A stretch of 64,000 nucleotides of DNA from Palauibacter sp965207805 (GTDB lineage Bacteria; Gemmatimonadota; Gemmatimonadetes; Palauibacterales; Palauibacteraceae): contig OZ242312.1 in NCBI GenBank assembly GCA_965207805.1, positions 744,001 to 808,000 on the forward strand, written 5' to 3'. Below are positions 8,106 to 17,395 of the stretch, piece after piece (position 1 is the stretch's first letter; every line of letters begins with the position of its first letter). The notes below the pieces were generated by a model, which saw only the letters and a program-made list of their open reading frames with translations, searched no databases and was not told the origin of the DNA. The position numbers and the translations under genes are program-made.

Positions 8106-9677
8106 CTAGCGCGATCCGTTCGGCGGGCCGGCGGCCCAGTCGAGGGCGATGGGGTTGGTGGGGAGGGCGTCGATGTCGATGATGCGGCCGCCCTTGATGA
8201 CCATCGTCAGGCGGCGGATGTTCGCGATGTCGGCGAGGGGGTCGGCGTCGAGGACGACGATGTCCGCGGCCTTCCCGGCTTCGAGCGTGCCGTATTCGTC
8301 GAGCGCCTTGCTCGCGATGGCGCCGTTCTTCGTGGCCGCGACGATCGCCTCGGACGGCGTCATGCCGAGTTCGACGAGTCCCTCGATGGCGAGGACCGTG
8401 CCCAGGCCGGGGAGCTGGTGCTCCATGTTATCAGGCTCCTCGCGCAGGAAGTCCGCCGCCACGCCTCCGCGTCCGAAGAGCGTGTTGTCGGTGCCGACGG
8501 TCACGATGCAGCCCGCTTCGATGAGCTTCTTCGCGTTCGTCCGCTTCGTCGTCCAGCGTCCTTCCATCACGGATCCCGGCTGTGGAAGGCCGGTGTCCTG
8601 GACGCGACGGCGGATCTCCGCGGTCGTCGGGGGGATGCGCCGCTGGCGCTCCCGGGCCTGGAACTCAGCGAGATCCTCCCGCGCGCGTTCCATGTTGCGG
8701 ACGTGGAACTGCCAACTGGGGCCCGTGAACTGGTTGATGAGCATCGAGCACACGATCCCGCGCTCCACGATCATGTCGACGAGCTCGTCGGTGATCGTGC
8801 GGTTCCCGACGTTGTCCGGGTGCTGGATGAGGTCGATCCCCGCGAGGATCGAGAGGCGCAGGCCTTCGAGGCTCGTGGCATGGGTCTCGGCGACGAGCCC
8901 GCGCTTGTGCGTCTCCTCGACGATCACGCGCTGGGCGCGCGGCGAGAAGGAGATTCCCGCCGGATAGTTGAAGTGGTGCGTGCCGCCGTACTTGATGAAG
9001 TCCGGCCCGTGGTCGAGGTAGGCGTTGATCGCGACGTGCAGTTCGTCGGGCGTCATGTGCATCATCTCTTCGCCGCTTCCGAGCGTGACCTCGTCGTTCA
9101 TCTGCTCGGCGAAGAAGCTGATCTCCGACTCCGGGAGGCCGGCGAACGTCTCGGAGGCGGGGCCGCCCCAGCCCACGATGTTGCCGGCGAGGTAGGTGCG
9201 CGGGCCGATCTCCTCCCCGGAGTCGATCTTCTTCTTGACCCGCTGCATGGGGCGCAGAACGCCGTAGCTGTCGCGAACGGTCGTCACCCCGTGCTTCAGG
9301 TGGAGTTGCAGCCCCTGGAGGATCAGCGCCTCGTGGTGCGCCCAGTAGGCCGCGTGCTCCTCGACGCGCCCTCCCCGCCCGAAGGCGAGCGACATGTGGA
9401 CGTTCGTGTCCACGAAGCCGGGCGTGACGAACTTGCCGCTCCCGTCAACGATCTCTGCACTCCCGGGAACGGCCACTTCGGCACTCGGACCCACGGCGGC
9501 GATCCGGCCGCCCTCGATGACGATCGTTCCGTCGACGATGGGGGCGCCGCCGTGGCCGTCGATGATCGTCGCCCCGACAATCGCCAGCGGTGGAGAGGCT
9601 TCCTGCGCAGCCGCCGCAGCCGGCAGGGAGAAGAAGGAAAGAAAGCAAGCCGCCGCGAAAACCGATCGTGAGCCCAT
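8106..9677 (-). CDS. Exported amidohydrolase with altered first metal ligand
   Basis: 523 residues with an N-terminal signal peptide (MGSRSVFAAACFLSFFSL to the Ala-rich cleavage zone). The amidohydrolase-superfamily elements are in order: the N-terminal beta-sandwich, GFVDTNVH at 87-94, Lys229 in FIKYGG, His266 in AETHATS, His286 in IQHPDN and Asp397 in VTVGTDN. The usual first pair of ligands is HxH; here the first histidine is Asn92 while His94 is kept. The protein resembles imidazolonepropionase or prolidase-like secreted amidohydrolases, but the substrate is unknown. The loss of one ligand may mean a single-metal enzyme or changed activity. Confidence 0.85.
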   Translation of the reverse strand: MGSRSVFAAACFLSFFSLPAAAAAQEASPPLAIVGATIIDGHGGAPIVDGTIVIEGGRIAAVGPSAEVAVPGSAEIVDGSGKFVTPGFVDTNVHMSLAFGRGGRVEEHAAYWAHHEALILQGLQLHLKHGVTTVRDSYGVLRPMQRVKKKIDSGEEIGPRTYLAGNIVGWGGPASETFAGLPESEISFFAEQMNDEVTLGSGEEMMHMTPDELHVAINAYLDHGPDFIKYGGTHHFNYPAGISFSPRAQRVIVEETHKRGLVAETHATSLEGLRLSILAGIDLIQHPDNVGNRTITDELVDMIVERGIVCSMLINQFTGPSWQFHVRNMERAREDLAEFQARERQRRIPPTTAEIRRRVQDTGLPQPGSVMEGRWTTKRTNAKKLIEAGCIVTVGTDNTLFGRGGVAADFLREEPDNMEHQLPGLGTVLAIEGLVELGMTPSEAIVAATKNGAIASKALDEYGTLEAGKAADIVVLDADPLADIANIRRLTMVIKGGRIIDIDALPTNPIALDWAAGPPNGSR

Positions 9678-9716
9678 GTTCCTCTCCTCTTTCCTCTTTT
9701 CAGGAGGACAATGTCG

Positions 9717-10670
9717 CTATCCCGTACGGCGTTTCCGTGACCGTTCCGGTGTCTCCCACCAGGTCCAGCCGCGGCCGAAGTGGCCGAAATCGAAGCGGCC
9801 GGGGTGCAGGAATTCGGCGAGGATCTCGGCCGACTCCACCAGCCGCGGGCCGGGCCGGTTGAAGTACTGGTTGCCGTCGGTTACGACCACGCGTCCGCTG
9901 CGCACGGCCGAGAGCTGCCGCCACTCCGGATGCGCGGCCAGCGGGGCCATCTCACGGGCGCCACGCTCGATGTCGAAGCCGCACGGCATGATCGCGATGA
10001 CGTCGGGATCGGTCTCGGCGAGCCGCTCGATCTCGACGTACCCCGAGTGCTTCCCCGCTTCGCCCAGCGGGTCGACGCCACCCGCGATCTCCACCAGTTC
10101 CGGCACCCAGTTCCCCGCCATCATCAGCGGGTCCGTCCACTCGATGCAGCCGACCGTGGGACGGGACTGGCTGGATTGCGTCCGGGCGTGAAGGTCGTCC
10201 AGCCGGCTCCGGAGTCGGGCCACGAGGGCGTCGCCGCGGGCCGGATCTCCGAGCGCCGAGGCGACGGAGCGGACGTCCCTCCACACGTCGCCCAGCGCCA
10301 TCGGCTCGAGCGAGACGAGAACCGGGTTCGACGTGACGAGTTCGCACACGGCGCGCTCGACGTCCTCCAAACTGGCCGCGCACACGTCGCACTGCGTCTG
10401 CGTGACGATGACGGTCGGCGCGAGGTGGTTCAGCAGGTCGGGATCGACGCGATAGACGGAGAGTCCGTCACCGACGAGCGACCGCACCTGGTCGTCGATC
10501 TCTCGGCTGCTCGCCTCCACCTTCACCTTCGACGAGCAGCAGGCGGGGAGGCGCTCGATCCCGGGCGGGTAGTCGCATTCGTGCGAGCGTCCGACGAGTT
10601 CGTCCTCGAAACCGAGGGCGCACACGATCTCGGTCGCGCTGGCGATGAGCGAGACGACGCGGTGGCTCAT
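9717..10670 (-). CDS. Cobalamin-binding protein (BtuF-like substrate-binding fold)
   Basis: 317 residues of the ABC-type periplasmic binding fold (COG0614). The N-terminus RVVSLIASATEIVCALGF is typical of cobalamin-binding members, as are VIVTQTQCDVCA near residue 93 and the C-terminal VVVTDGNQYFNRPGPRLVES. No signal peptide is visible, which is common in this subgroup and leaves the location open. It starts 10 nt after the stop of a DUF6580 membrane gene; that family has been likened to ECF-transporter substrate components, so the pair may once have formed a vitamin B12 acquisition unit. Confidence 0.85.
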   Translation of the reverse strand: MSHRVVSLIASATEIVCALGFEDELVGRSHECDYPPGIERLPACCSSKVKVEASSREIDDQVRSLVGDGLSVYRVDPDLLNHLAPTVIVTQTQCDVCAASLEDVERAVCELVTSNPVLVSLEPMALGDVWRDVRSVASALGDPARGDALVARLRSRLDDLHARTQSSQSRPTVGCIEWTDPLMMAGNWVPELVEIAGGVDPLGEAGKHSGYVEIERLAETDPDVIAIMPCGFDIERGAREMAPLAAHPEWRQLSAVRSGRVVVTDGNQYFNRPGPRLVESAEILAEFLHPGRFDFGHFGRGWTWWETPERSRKRRTG

Positions 10671-10680
10671 CGCGGCGCCG

Positions 10681-11186
10681 TCAGGTGCGGCTGGATGCCA
10701 GGCGGTACTCGGGGACGGAGACCGGCTTCGTCAGGGCGACGCGGCTGAACAGGAGCGGCAGGAAGACCGCCATGCTGATCAGCGTGTTCCGCAAATACGG
10801 AATCGCCATCACGTAGCACTCGACCAGGCCACCGAAGTTGAGCGGGTAGACCGCACCGCCGCCGAACGCCCACACGCCGAAGTTGCTCAGCACGAAGAAC
10901 GCGAGCGACGACCCCAGCCCGGCCCCGGCCACCCGCTTCCACGAACGCTTGCGCCGGAGGGCGAAGCCGATGAACGCCACGAGCGCGACGGACAGGTAAA
11001 TCACCGGCTGGTGCGCGTAGAAGGCCCAATCCGCGCGTCCCGTCAGCGCCCAGATGCCGAGGTCGCCGAGGAGCCAGGCCGCGAACGGCACGAGGTACGC
11101 CGTGCGGGTCCGCGCAAACATGGCGCCGCCGAACAGGCAGATGGGGAGGAACGGCGAGAAGTTCCACGGATAGGTCGTGTTGCAGC
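10681..11186 (-). pseudogene. DUF6580-like membrane protein, 5' end missing
   Basis: Four or five hydrophobic helices are encoded (for example AYLVPFAAWLLGDLGIWAL). An ATG at 11121 gives 146 residues, but recognisable family sequence (YPWNFSPFLPICLFGGA) continues in frame upstream to about 11,186, where it meets an in-frame TAG and then AT-rich unrelated sequence. No start codon lies between that stop and the ATG. The first 25 or so codons therefore appear to have been removed by a rearrangement that marks the left edge of the accessory region. The gene sits 10 nt upstream of the cobalamin-binding gene. The family name is from memory. Confidence 0.7.
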
Positions 11187-11433
11187 GCTATTCTGCGGAA
11201 ATTTCGTAAGATGTATATATTGCAATGGTTTATGTCATTTGATGTAGCGCTCATCCCCTTTTTTCACCCCCATTCCCAAACGGGATTCCGTTCGACGTTG
11301 GCGGAAGTTGCCGGACCCCGGACCTCGCGCACCTGCGCACGCCGTTGTGGATCCATGAGCGCCAGAGGAACCGTCGACCCCGAGCGACGCCAGCGGCTCC
11401 TTACGTTACCTCCGTCTCGCTTCGCACCGAAGA
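11187..11433. other. AT-rich junction segment without a gene
   Basis: This stretch is much richer in A and T than its surroundings (runs such as AAGATGTATATATTGCAATG). It joins the truncated DUF6580 gene to the defence genes. No credible reading frame, RNA gene or terminal repeat was found. It is best read as the left boundary scar of the island. Confidence 0.5.
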
Positions 11434-11853
11434 TCACGGGCGGTTGTGCCTAGGATCGACTACGTGGATAGCGCATTTCTCGACGGCCTGACGGCATCGA
11501 GCTTCGGATACCTCGACCCATTGGATTTCTGTCTCTTCAACGCTCTCGAAGGCACGGTCCAGCGTGTCACGAAACAACAAAGAACTCCAATCCGCCTTGG
11601 CGATTCCCAATTCTTCACAAGCAATCCGCACCGCGAGTTCACACGCTCCGCCCTTGGGCCTGCCACCACGCCGAAACTTCTCCCTCGTTTCCCTCTTGGC
11701 TGGTACGTGCTGCCCGATCCGGCCACGTAAACCCCGTGGTCCCCCACCCGACTCTCCAACATAGAGCGCCGCGCCATCAGGAGCACGGAACATGTAGACG
11801 CCGAATCTCGGGGGAGCGGTCCTGCGGGCAATCGAAAACGGAACCGGTGTCAT
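11434..11853 (-). CDS. GIY-YIG-like domain protein
   Basis: 139 residues from the ATG at 11853. The N-terminal half carries FGVYMFRAP, then AALYVGESGG, then LRGRIGQHV, which matches the GIY and YIG strands followed by the conserved arginine helix of GIY-YIG nucleases, with YIG replaced by YVG. The remainder (ELGIAKADWSSLLFRDTLDR, then VEETEIQWVEV) is helical, with an acidic patch that could supply the metal-binding Glu. The start is uncertain; in-frame GTG and TTG codons further upstream reach into the preceding gene. It lies directly downstream of a DUF262/DUF1524 gene, so a role in DNA cleavage during defence is plausible. Confidence 0.65.
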   Translation of the reverse strand: MTPVPFSIARRTAPPRFGVYMFRAPDGAALYVGESGGGPRGLRGRIGQHVPAKRETREKFRRGGRPKGGACELAVRIACEELGIAKADWSSLLFRDTLDRAFESVEETEIQWVEVSEARCRQAVEKCAIHVVDPRHNRP

Positions 11854-12022
11854 TGCCAGCAATCGCCCGATGTGTGAGCGGACGCCGAGAAGGCGCGGAG
11901 GGGTCGTCACGCGAACCGCAGCCTTCGAGCGCACGGTTCCCCGGTGTAGGGGCGGATGATCGTGCCACGCACGAGGTCTACCATTACGAGCCTTGCGGGG
12001 GAGCTCCCATAGGATCCCTGCT

Positions 12023-13831
12023 TCACGCCGCCTCCGATCCAGTGCCAATGTCGGTGGAGTGCGGCCACGCCTTGACGAATAACTTGTGGAGGCGCATCGC
12101 CCTTGCTCGGATCGCTTCTTCGTCCCACGCGCGGTCTTGGGAGTGGTCCAAGAGATCCTTGTTTAGGAACAGCGTACTGTGCCCCGCCAGCCCCTTCCGC
12201 TTGCTTGGCCAAGGTCCGTTTGATAGCGCAGAGTTCAACGGCTGGTTGACGAGCGTTAGGTTCCCGAGCGAGTCAAGCAGCCGATCCCTTCTCTCCTCCG
12301 GGCTCTCCGGACCAAGCCCAGTCTCCGGCCCCGGCCACGCCCCCCGCCAGCTCCGCGGCATGATGTGCTCAATCGTCAACTCGGGGGGAACCCCCATTCC
12401 CTCGGATTTGGTGGTCCGCAACTCCTCCTCGACGCCCTCAAGGACCATTCTCAGCCGTCCGCGCGTCAGCAGCCGGTAAAGGGGCTTAGTGGATATGGCA
12501 TCCAACACCCACTTGTCATTGGGCCAGATCGTGCTATACGCTTCCCGCTCGCCGAGGAATCCGATGACGGTGTCGCCCGCTTTCGCCGACCCTGTGTGCT
12601 CCAGCCGCTTCACGAGGTCAACGAACATCCTGTTGTAGCCTCGGGTGGTCATACGACACACCATTCGCCGCACCAAGTAGCTTTCCAGTGCCTTGATGGC
12701 CCTGAACACTTGGCCCGGCTCCGCTTCGGACGAAAGCAACCACAGCAGAACGGGCGTCACGACCGCCGCTTGCATAACCTTCCACCGAGGAGCGAACGCC
12801 GCCCACACCCCGCCCAGTTCCTCAGTTTCGAGGCGGCGATATGCCGAGCCGACGTTTGCGATGTCCGCCGCGATATCGCCAATCGCGCCATGTTCACCCC
12901 GTTCGTAGTGCCGTCGGAACGCCACGAACATGTCGGACACTCCAACTTCCTGGAGTGTCCTCATCGCCAGCCAGTAGTTCAGGAACACGTCGATGCGAGG
13001 GCGGTACAATCGTCCTTGACGGATGTCCTGATCCCACCATGCGCCCTCGAATGGCCAAGGCACTCCGGCCCCGTCACCGGTCTTTTCCGCCTCGTGCAGG
13101 ATCATGTTCTTCATCAGGTCAGACTGTCGAAGCGGCGTGCCTCGGGCGTTCAGCGTCTCGAAGATGATGTGGGGGTTGTCCGATGAGCGGAGGTCGATGA
13201 CGACCAATTCCAACTGCTGCGACAGGGCCTTCTCCAGCGCCTCGGCCCGTTCGTTGGCATCCTCGTTCGGCCCTTCGTCTTCGCCGACCCACTGTTCTAT
13301 CTGATCCCTGAAGAACTCGTGAGCCTTTACGATTCGCGACTCGCTCCATCCGCCTCCCGACAGGCCGTTGACCATCGCGTGCCGAAACGCCTCTTGGTCA
13401 GCATCGGTGGGCCACACCTTGAACGCGTTATCCGCGCAGCCGCCTTGGTATTTGGGTTGATTCAAGACCAGATCTTCGAGGCGCGCGGCGGGACCGTCGA
13501 TCCCCATTCGTTCAAGGACTTCCTGCGCGGCGTCCAAGAGCAGTTGGAGAGTGGTCAAGCGCTGCTGCCCGTCCACCACGATTCGTCGTGCGAGCGAGCC
13601 GGAGACGTTGGCAATCTGCTGCAGAACCACCGCGCCCATGAAATGGGGTTGAGGTGGCGGCGAGCCTTCACGCTGTGCCGCGAGAATGCGTTCGGCCGTG
13701 TGCTGAACGTCGTCCCAGAGTGGCACCCACTGCTTGTCACGGGTCCATACGTAGGGGCGCTGGAACCTCGGAATCTCGTATTGGGCCGGGTGAACGAAGA
13801 GACGGGTGAGGTCACGTAGCTTTACCTCCAC
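12023..13831 (-). CDS. DUF262 and DUF1524 (GmrSD-like) protein
   Basis: 602 residues with both halves of the GmrSD architecture in one chain. The N-terminal DUF262 (ParB-like) part has IPRFQRPYVW at 20-29 and DGQQRLTTL at 87-95. The C-terminal DUF1524 part has an HNH-type nuclease site: IEHIMPRSW near 487-495, then LGNLTLVNQPLNSALSN about 35 residues later. GmrSD-type proteins are NTP-driven restriction enzymes acting on modified foreign DNA. The start is a GTG. A GIY-YIG gene follows immediately, and no methylase is adjacent, which supports a type IV-like defence role. Confidence 0.85.
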   Translation of the reverse strand: MEVKLRDLTRLFVHPAQYEIPRFQRPYVWTRDKQWVPLWDDVQHTAERILAAQREGSPPPQPHFMGAVVLQQIANVSGSLARRIVVDGQQRLTTLQLLLDAAQEVLERMGIDGPAARLEDLVLNQPKYQGGCADNAFKVWPTDADQEAFRHAMVNGLSGGGWSESRIVKAHEFFRDQIEQWVGEDEGPNEDANERAEALEKALSQQLELVVIDLRSSDNPHIIFETLNARGTPLRQSDLMKNMILHEAEKTGDGAGVPWPFEGAWWDQDIRQGRLYRPRIDVFLNYWLAMRTLQEVGVSDMFVAFRRHYERGEHGAIGDIAADIANVGSAYRRLETEELGGVWAAFAPRWKVMQAAVVTPVLLWLLSSEAEPGQVFRAIKALESYLVRRMVCRMTTRGYNRMFVDLVKRLEHTGSAKAGDTVIGFLGEREAYSTIWPNDKWVLDAISTKPLYRLLTRGRLRMVLEGVEEELRTTKSEGMGVPPELTIEHIMPRSWRGAWPGPETGLGPESPEERRDRLLDSLGNLTLVNQPLNSALSNGPWPSKRKGLAGHSTLFLNKDLLDHSQDRAWDEEAIRARAMRLHKLFVKAWPHSTDIGTGSEAA

Positions 13832-14332
13832 GATCGCCAGACCTCTCCTGCGCCGGTGTCATATCGTCGAGCACTTCGGGGATGGTCAAGTGTCCGAACT
13901 GGACGGTCGGATATGGTGGGAAGGAGCATCTCTCTCTGGTGCGTGAAGGGAGCCGCGGCGCGCAGCGTTGACATGGTGGGAATGGCCTACGGATGGATCG
14001 TATTCGGTCCTTGCCGAAGCCGCAACGGCGAAGGGCTCCAGCGGGACCGCATCCGTGGGGATGCCACCTCCATCGTGAGGCTCCACCCCGAGCTTGCCCC
14101 GGTGGCTCCATCGACAACGTGCGCGCATGGTTCGGCTCGGACGGCCAACGCTGGCTCCTGACCCCGTCAGTGGTCATGAGCCAGCCGACCCCGTGTTGAA
14201 CACGGAGGCTGGCGAGGGGGGCCGCACCCCCCTTCAGAACCCCCGGCTTTTTGCACTGCTGCGAGTATGGTCAGCGCGTGAGCAACTCACGAATCCCGTC
14301 ACCGGAGTGTCCACGATTCGGGCTGCTTCGCG
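13832..14332. other. Gene-free stretch upstream of the DUF262 gene
   Basis: About 500 bases with only low-quality overlapping frames. It should hold the promoter of the DUF262 gene (minus strand), though no clear -35/-10 pair was found. Its right part holds one arm of an inverted repeat described separately. Confidence 0.4.
14189..14247 (+). repeat. Left arm of an inverted repeat flanking the propeller genes
   Basis: The segment contains the near-palindrome CCGTGTTGAACACGG, then AGGCTGGCGAGGG, a GC hairpin (GGGGGG, CCGCA, CCCCCC) and CCCCCGG. The reverse complement of 16,983-17,034 matches it closely. The two arms enclose the two beta-propeller genes. Confidence 0.65.
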
Positions 14333-15575
14333 CTATTGTGGTCGGTTGCTGCCCATTTCGTACACCTCGACGACCTCGACATCGAACTCGTCGCGGCGCA
14401 GCACCGCGATTCTCCCGTGAGCCACGTCGAGCAACTCGACAGGCTGGCTCGTCACGGCGACCGTGTCTTCGAGCCACAAGGGGAACAGAACCGGGAGATT
14501 GACTGCCGCGACGGGCGTCCCGTCGGGCTCGATGATCGTCCACCGCCGCAACTCATCGGCCAACTTGGGATAATCCCCGATCCAGATCCTGCCGTCGGCG
14601 TCGACCTTGATCGCGCCGAAGGCGGGATAGAAGTCCCGGATCGTGGAGCGCTCCAACCGGCGTCGCCAACCCGCTCGATAGTCTTCGGGGAACATCGCGA
14701 GGAAGCGCTCGGTCCACTCCTCCTTCTCTTGGGCGGTGACCCTGCGTGGGAAATATCCGCCGCGTAAGCGAGTGACCGGGTCCATCCCCCGGTAGAGCGT
14801 CAGGTCGATAGAATCGTTGGTGCCCACGAGTGCGTGGCGTCCCCGGCCCGCAAAAAGGGCGGTCTGCGCGAATCCGACCGGAAGCCATTGGTCGGTGACG
14901 TAGCGCTCCTTGCCGGCCCATTCGCCCACGGTGTCCGAGATCTCCCCCAAGTCGTTGCTAAGGACCAGAAAGACCGGTCCCCGCTGCAACCCCGGAGGCA
15001 GGGTCGGCCGCGTCTCCAGAGCCGCCAAGACCTCGCCGCTCTCCAAGCGGCTGAGAGGCACGGCCGCACCGAGTCCGGCCCCCTGATCCAGCCGTTGGAT
15101 GCGAGTCACGTCACCGTCCGCGTCCAGAAAAGTGAATCGTCGCAGACGCCGGTCGAACACGAACGGCATGCCATCCACGCCGACCCCGACCCGCTCGATC
15201 CACCTGTACTCCCCCGGCCCCTCCCCGTCACGACCCGAGCGCGCCCGAATGCTCCCGTCGCCATCAAGGAAAACCAGCTCGCGTGCACCGCCGTCCCCGA
15301 TGATCAGGGCTGAGTCCGGCAGAAAGACGGCTCCTGCGACCCGGTCGAGATGAAGGTCCGGCAGAGCCTTCGTGGAATGGATCAAGGCGTAGTTCGACCT
15401 CGGGAAGATCCAGCGCGTGCACGTTGGAGATCCGCACGATGTCCTCGTCGGCCGGATCGCCTGCGCCCGTGCTCACCGATTCGGTTGTTCGATCCTCGCA
15501 GGCGAGGTGCATGGCGGAGGCTGCGACGATGATGACAAGGCGTTTCTCCACCCACCCGGCTCGATTCCTTCTCAC
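14333..15575 (-). pseudogene. Six-bladed beta-propeller lipoprotein with a frameshift
   Basis: The GTG at 15575 overlaps the stop of the upstream paralogue (GTGA) and opens a signal peptide with lipobox (MHLAC), then ISNVHALDLPEVELRL. This frame fails near 15,385, and the propeller sequence continues in another frame (HLDRVAGAVFLPDSALIIG, then GRDGEGPGEYRWIERVGVG) to a stop at 14333. Splicing the two frames gives a normal member of the 6-bladed lipoprotein family, with NHL-like blades. The shift may be a real mutation or a sequencing error. Both propeller genes would be outer-surface lipoproteins of unknown ligand. Confidence 0.65.
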
Positions 15576-16813
15576 GGCAGAGAGGCCCTAATGACGTAGT
15601 GGACGTCGAACTCATCGACAACCCGTGCGTAGATGCTGCCGTGCTGGATCCAAATCGGGCCTGCCGCGTCGAACGCGAGGCGAACGGATCCCAAGTAGTC
15701 GCCGTCCCCCGAGTACTGGTCGTAGAAGGCGGGCGCGCCCCTCGGCGTGATTCTCTCGACCCAGAGTCGTCCTTCGTCGTCCACGAATAGACCCTCAAGC
15801 AGTGGCTTGACGTCCGGCATCAGGGAAGCCACCTCCTCCGCCTGTCGCCGGAGTTCGGGGCTGTCGTCGACTATGCCCTCGACGTAGGCATCGCGATCCT
15901 CGTCCGTGACCCGTTGGACGGGGAGCCCGGCTTCGATGACCACCAGCGTGTCGCCGCCCTCGCCCGTTCGGACGATCCGGTACGACGCGTTGTGTGCGCG
16001 CCAGAAACCACCGGAAGGATTGAGCTCGATCAACTCGGCCGCCTCGAACGGAAGCGGCAGGAACCCCCAGCCCGCAGGCGTGCTGTATCCGTATGACCGA
16101 AAGCGTGCCTCGCCGACGTACACGGAGTCGATGGCCCCGGTGGACAGTTCGTAGGACTTGTAGTAGCGCCGCTCGCTCCACAGACTCAGGCCCGGCGGGG
16201 GCGGGTAGCCCGGATCGTCGTCTCCGTGCGTGGTCGCCCGCCAGTAGCGGCCCCGACCATCGAACACGCCGTCCCAGACGTATCCGTAGCTCATGACGGG
16301 CTTGGCGAACCGGCGTATCTCCTCACCGGTGGGGTCCACTCCCATGATCGTCCACTGTCCGGTGTCGTGGATCCAAAGGAGAGTGTCTCCGGACAGGCGT
16401 ATCCCGTTGGCGCCGCCGATCTCGCCCGGCCCCTCGCCACGCCTCACGATCGTCCGCAGGTACTCGCCGCTGGAATCGAAGACGCGGACTTCCGCGGCCT
16501 GTTCGTCCAGCACGTAGATGGTGCCGTCGCTGGCCGCCTGGACGCCTCGAACGTCACCGAAGGTCACGTTAAGGTCTTCTCCTTCAAGGGATCCGAACTT
16601 GAGGTCCACGCGCGCCTCGATGACTTCCGGGCCGACGGAGTCCACGGCGGGGAGTGTTGGGTAGCGAACGAGGACGGCACCGCTCGGAAGTGTCTCGCGA
16701 GTCGGGTTGTCGGATGCCGGTTCCGGTTCGCAGGAGGTGAGTGCGGCAAACAGCGCGAGGACGAGAATGATGGGCGGGACGGGGCCTGTAGAGGGCGGCT
16801 TGTGACGGAACAT
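15572..16813 (-). CDS. Six-bladed beta-propeller lipoprotein
   Basis: 413 residues from the ATG at 16813, which has GGAAGG seven bases upstream. The signal peptide (PIILVLALFAALTSC) ends in a lipobox cysteine. Propeller blades follow: DVRGVQAASDGTIYVLDEQA, then the conserved RRGEGPGEIGG loop typical of 6-bladed lipoproteins. The longer frame upstream of 16813 is not convincing. The stop overlaps the start of the frameshifted paralogue, so they are one transcriptional unit. The pair is enclosed by inverted repeats, which suggests they moved together. Confidence 0.8.
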   Translation of the reverse strand: MFRHKPPSTGPVPPIILVLALFAALTSCEPEPASDNPTRETLPSGAVLVRYPTLPAVDSVGPEVIEARVDLKFGSLEGEDLNVTFGDVRGVQAASDGTIYVLDEQAAEVRVFDSSGEYLRTIVRRGEGPGEIGGANGIRLSGDTLLWIHDTGQWTIMGVDPTGEEIRRFAKPVMSYGYVWDGVFDGRGRYWRATTHGDDDPGYPPPPGLSLWSERRYYKSYELSTGAIDSVYVGEARFRSYGYSTPAGWGFLPLPFEAAELIELNPSGGFWRAHNASYRIVRTGEGGDTLVVIEAGLPVQRVTDEDRDAYVEGIVDDSPELRRQAEEVASLMPDVKPLLEGLFVDDEGRLWVERITPRGAPAFYDQYSGDGDYLGSVRLAFDAAGPIWIQHGSIYARVVDEFDVHYVIRASLP

Positions 16814-16982
16814 GTCCGACCCTTCCGACTGGAGTTTGCAGCGAACGCCCGAATCGATACGGGAGTACCAAAGATACGGCTCGCGGACCTCGTCCTGCCA
16901 TGCCACGACCGCCCACGTGCCGCCACGGGGGAAGGGAGAAAGCCCCGCCCGCGATCCCCGCGCGCTTCGGTGCGGGACATTC

Positions 16983-17034
16983 CGGGGGTCGAGGGGGCGG
17001 AGCCCCTCGTCAGCCTCCGTGTTATACACGGGGT
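16983..17034 (-). repeat. Right arm of the inverted repeat flanking the propeller genes
   Basis: Read on the minus strand it gives CCGTGTATAACACGG, then AGGCTGACGAGGGGC, a GC hairpin and ACCCCCGG, matching 14,189-14,247 with a few changes and small gaps. Its outer edge touches the left core of element A. Confidence 0.65.
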
Positions 17035-17051
17035 ATGCGGATCACCCGAGG

Positions 17052-17120
17052 CCAGAATCACGGCAGGAGATCACGTAAGTTCAATCAGGACTGCATGATC
17101 CGCCACTCTTGCCGCTCGAC
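17052..17120 (+). repeat. Left-end block of element A
   Basis: It starts CCAGAATCACGGCAGGAGAT and matches 44,731-44,799 at the left end of element B (22 bp with one mismatch, then a further run of similar sequence including CAGGAC, GCA and GATC). It lies 12 bp inside the core in A and 10 bp in B, which fits an integrase arm or excision-factor site. Confidence 0.6.
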
Positions 17121-17356
17121 GAGATCCGACTCCCACGTGTCAGGATCGCAGGAATCCCGGACTCAATTGGAGGGAGCCTGAGTTGCTCAGAGCGGACCGG
17201 GCGGCGACTCGCTTGGTTGGGGTCCGCAGAACCGTCTCGATTTGCTGTGAGACGACCCGACCGCCACGATCTCCCCCACCGCTTGGCATCCCACCGCTTG
17301 GCTTCCCCCTAGCACGGGCGAGCCGATCGCTGTACGATATGCATCACTCGTACCGC

Positions 17357-17373
17357 ACTCCTGCTGAAGGAGT
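17357..17373. promoter_or_regulatory. Candidate operator of the RHH regulator
   Basis: ACTCCT, a five-base spacer and AGGAGT form a perfect inverted repeat, with further ACTC copies on both sides (17,346 and about 17,381). It ends 22 bp before the RHH start codon. Ribbon-helix-helix proteins commonly repress their own promoter by binding such repeats. Confidence 0.45.
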
Positions 17374-17395
17374 ACATCGGACTCAGGTGGGGGAC

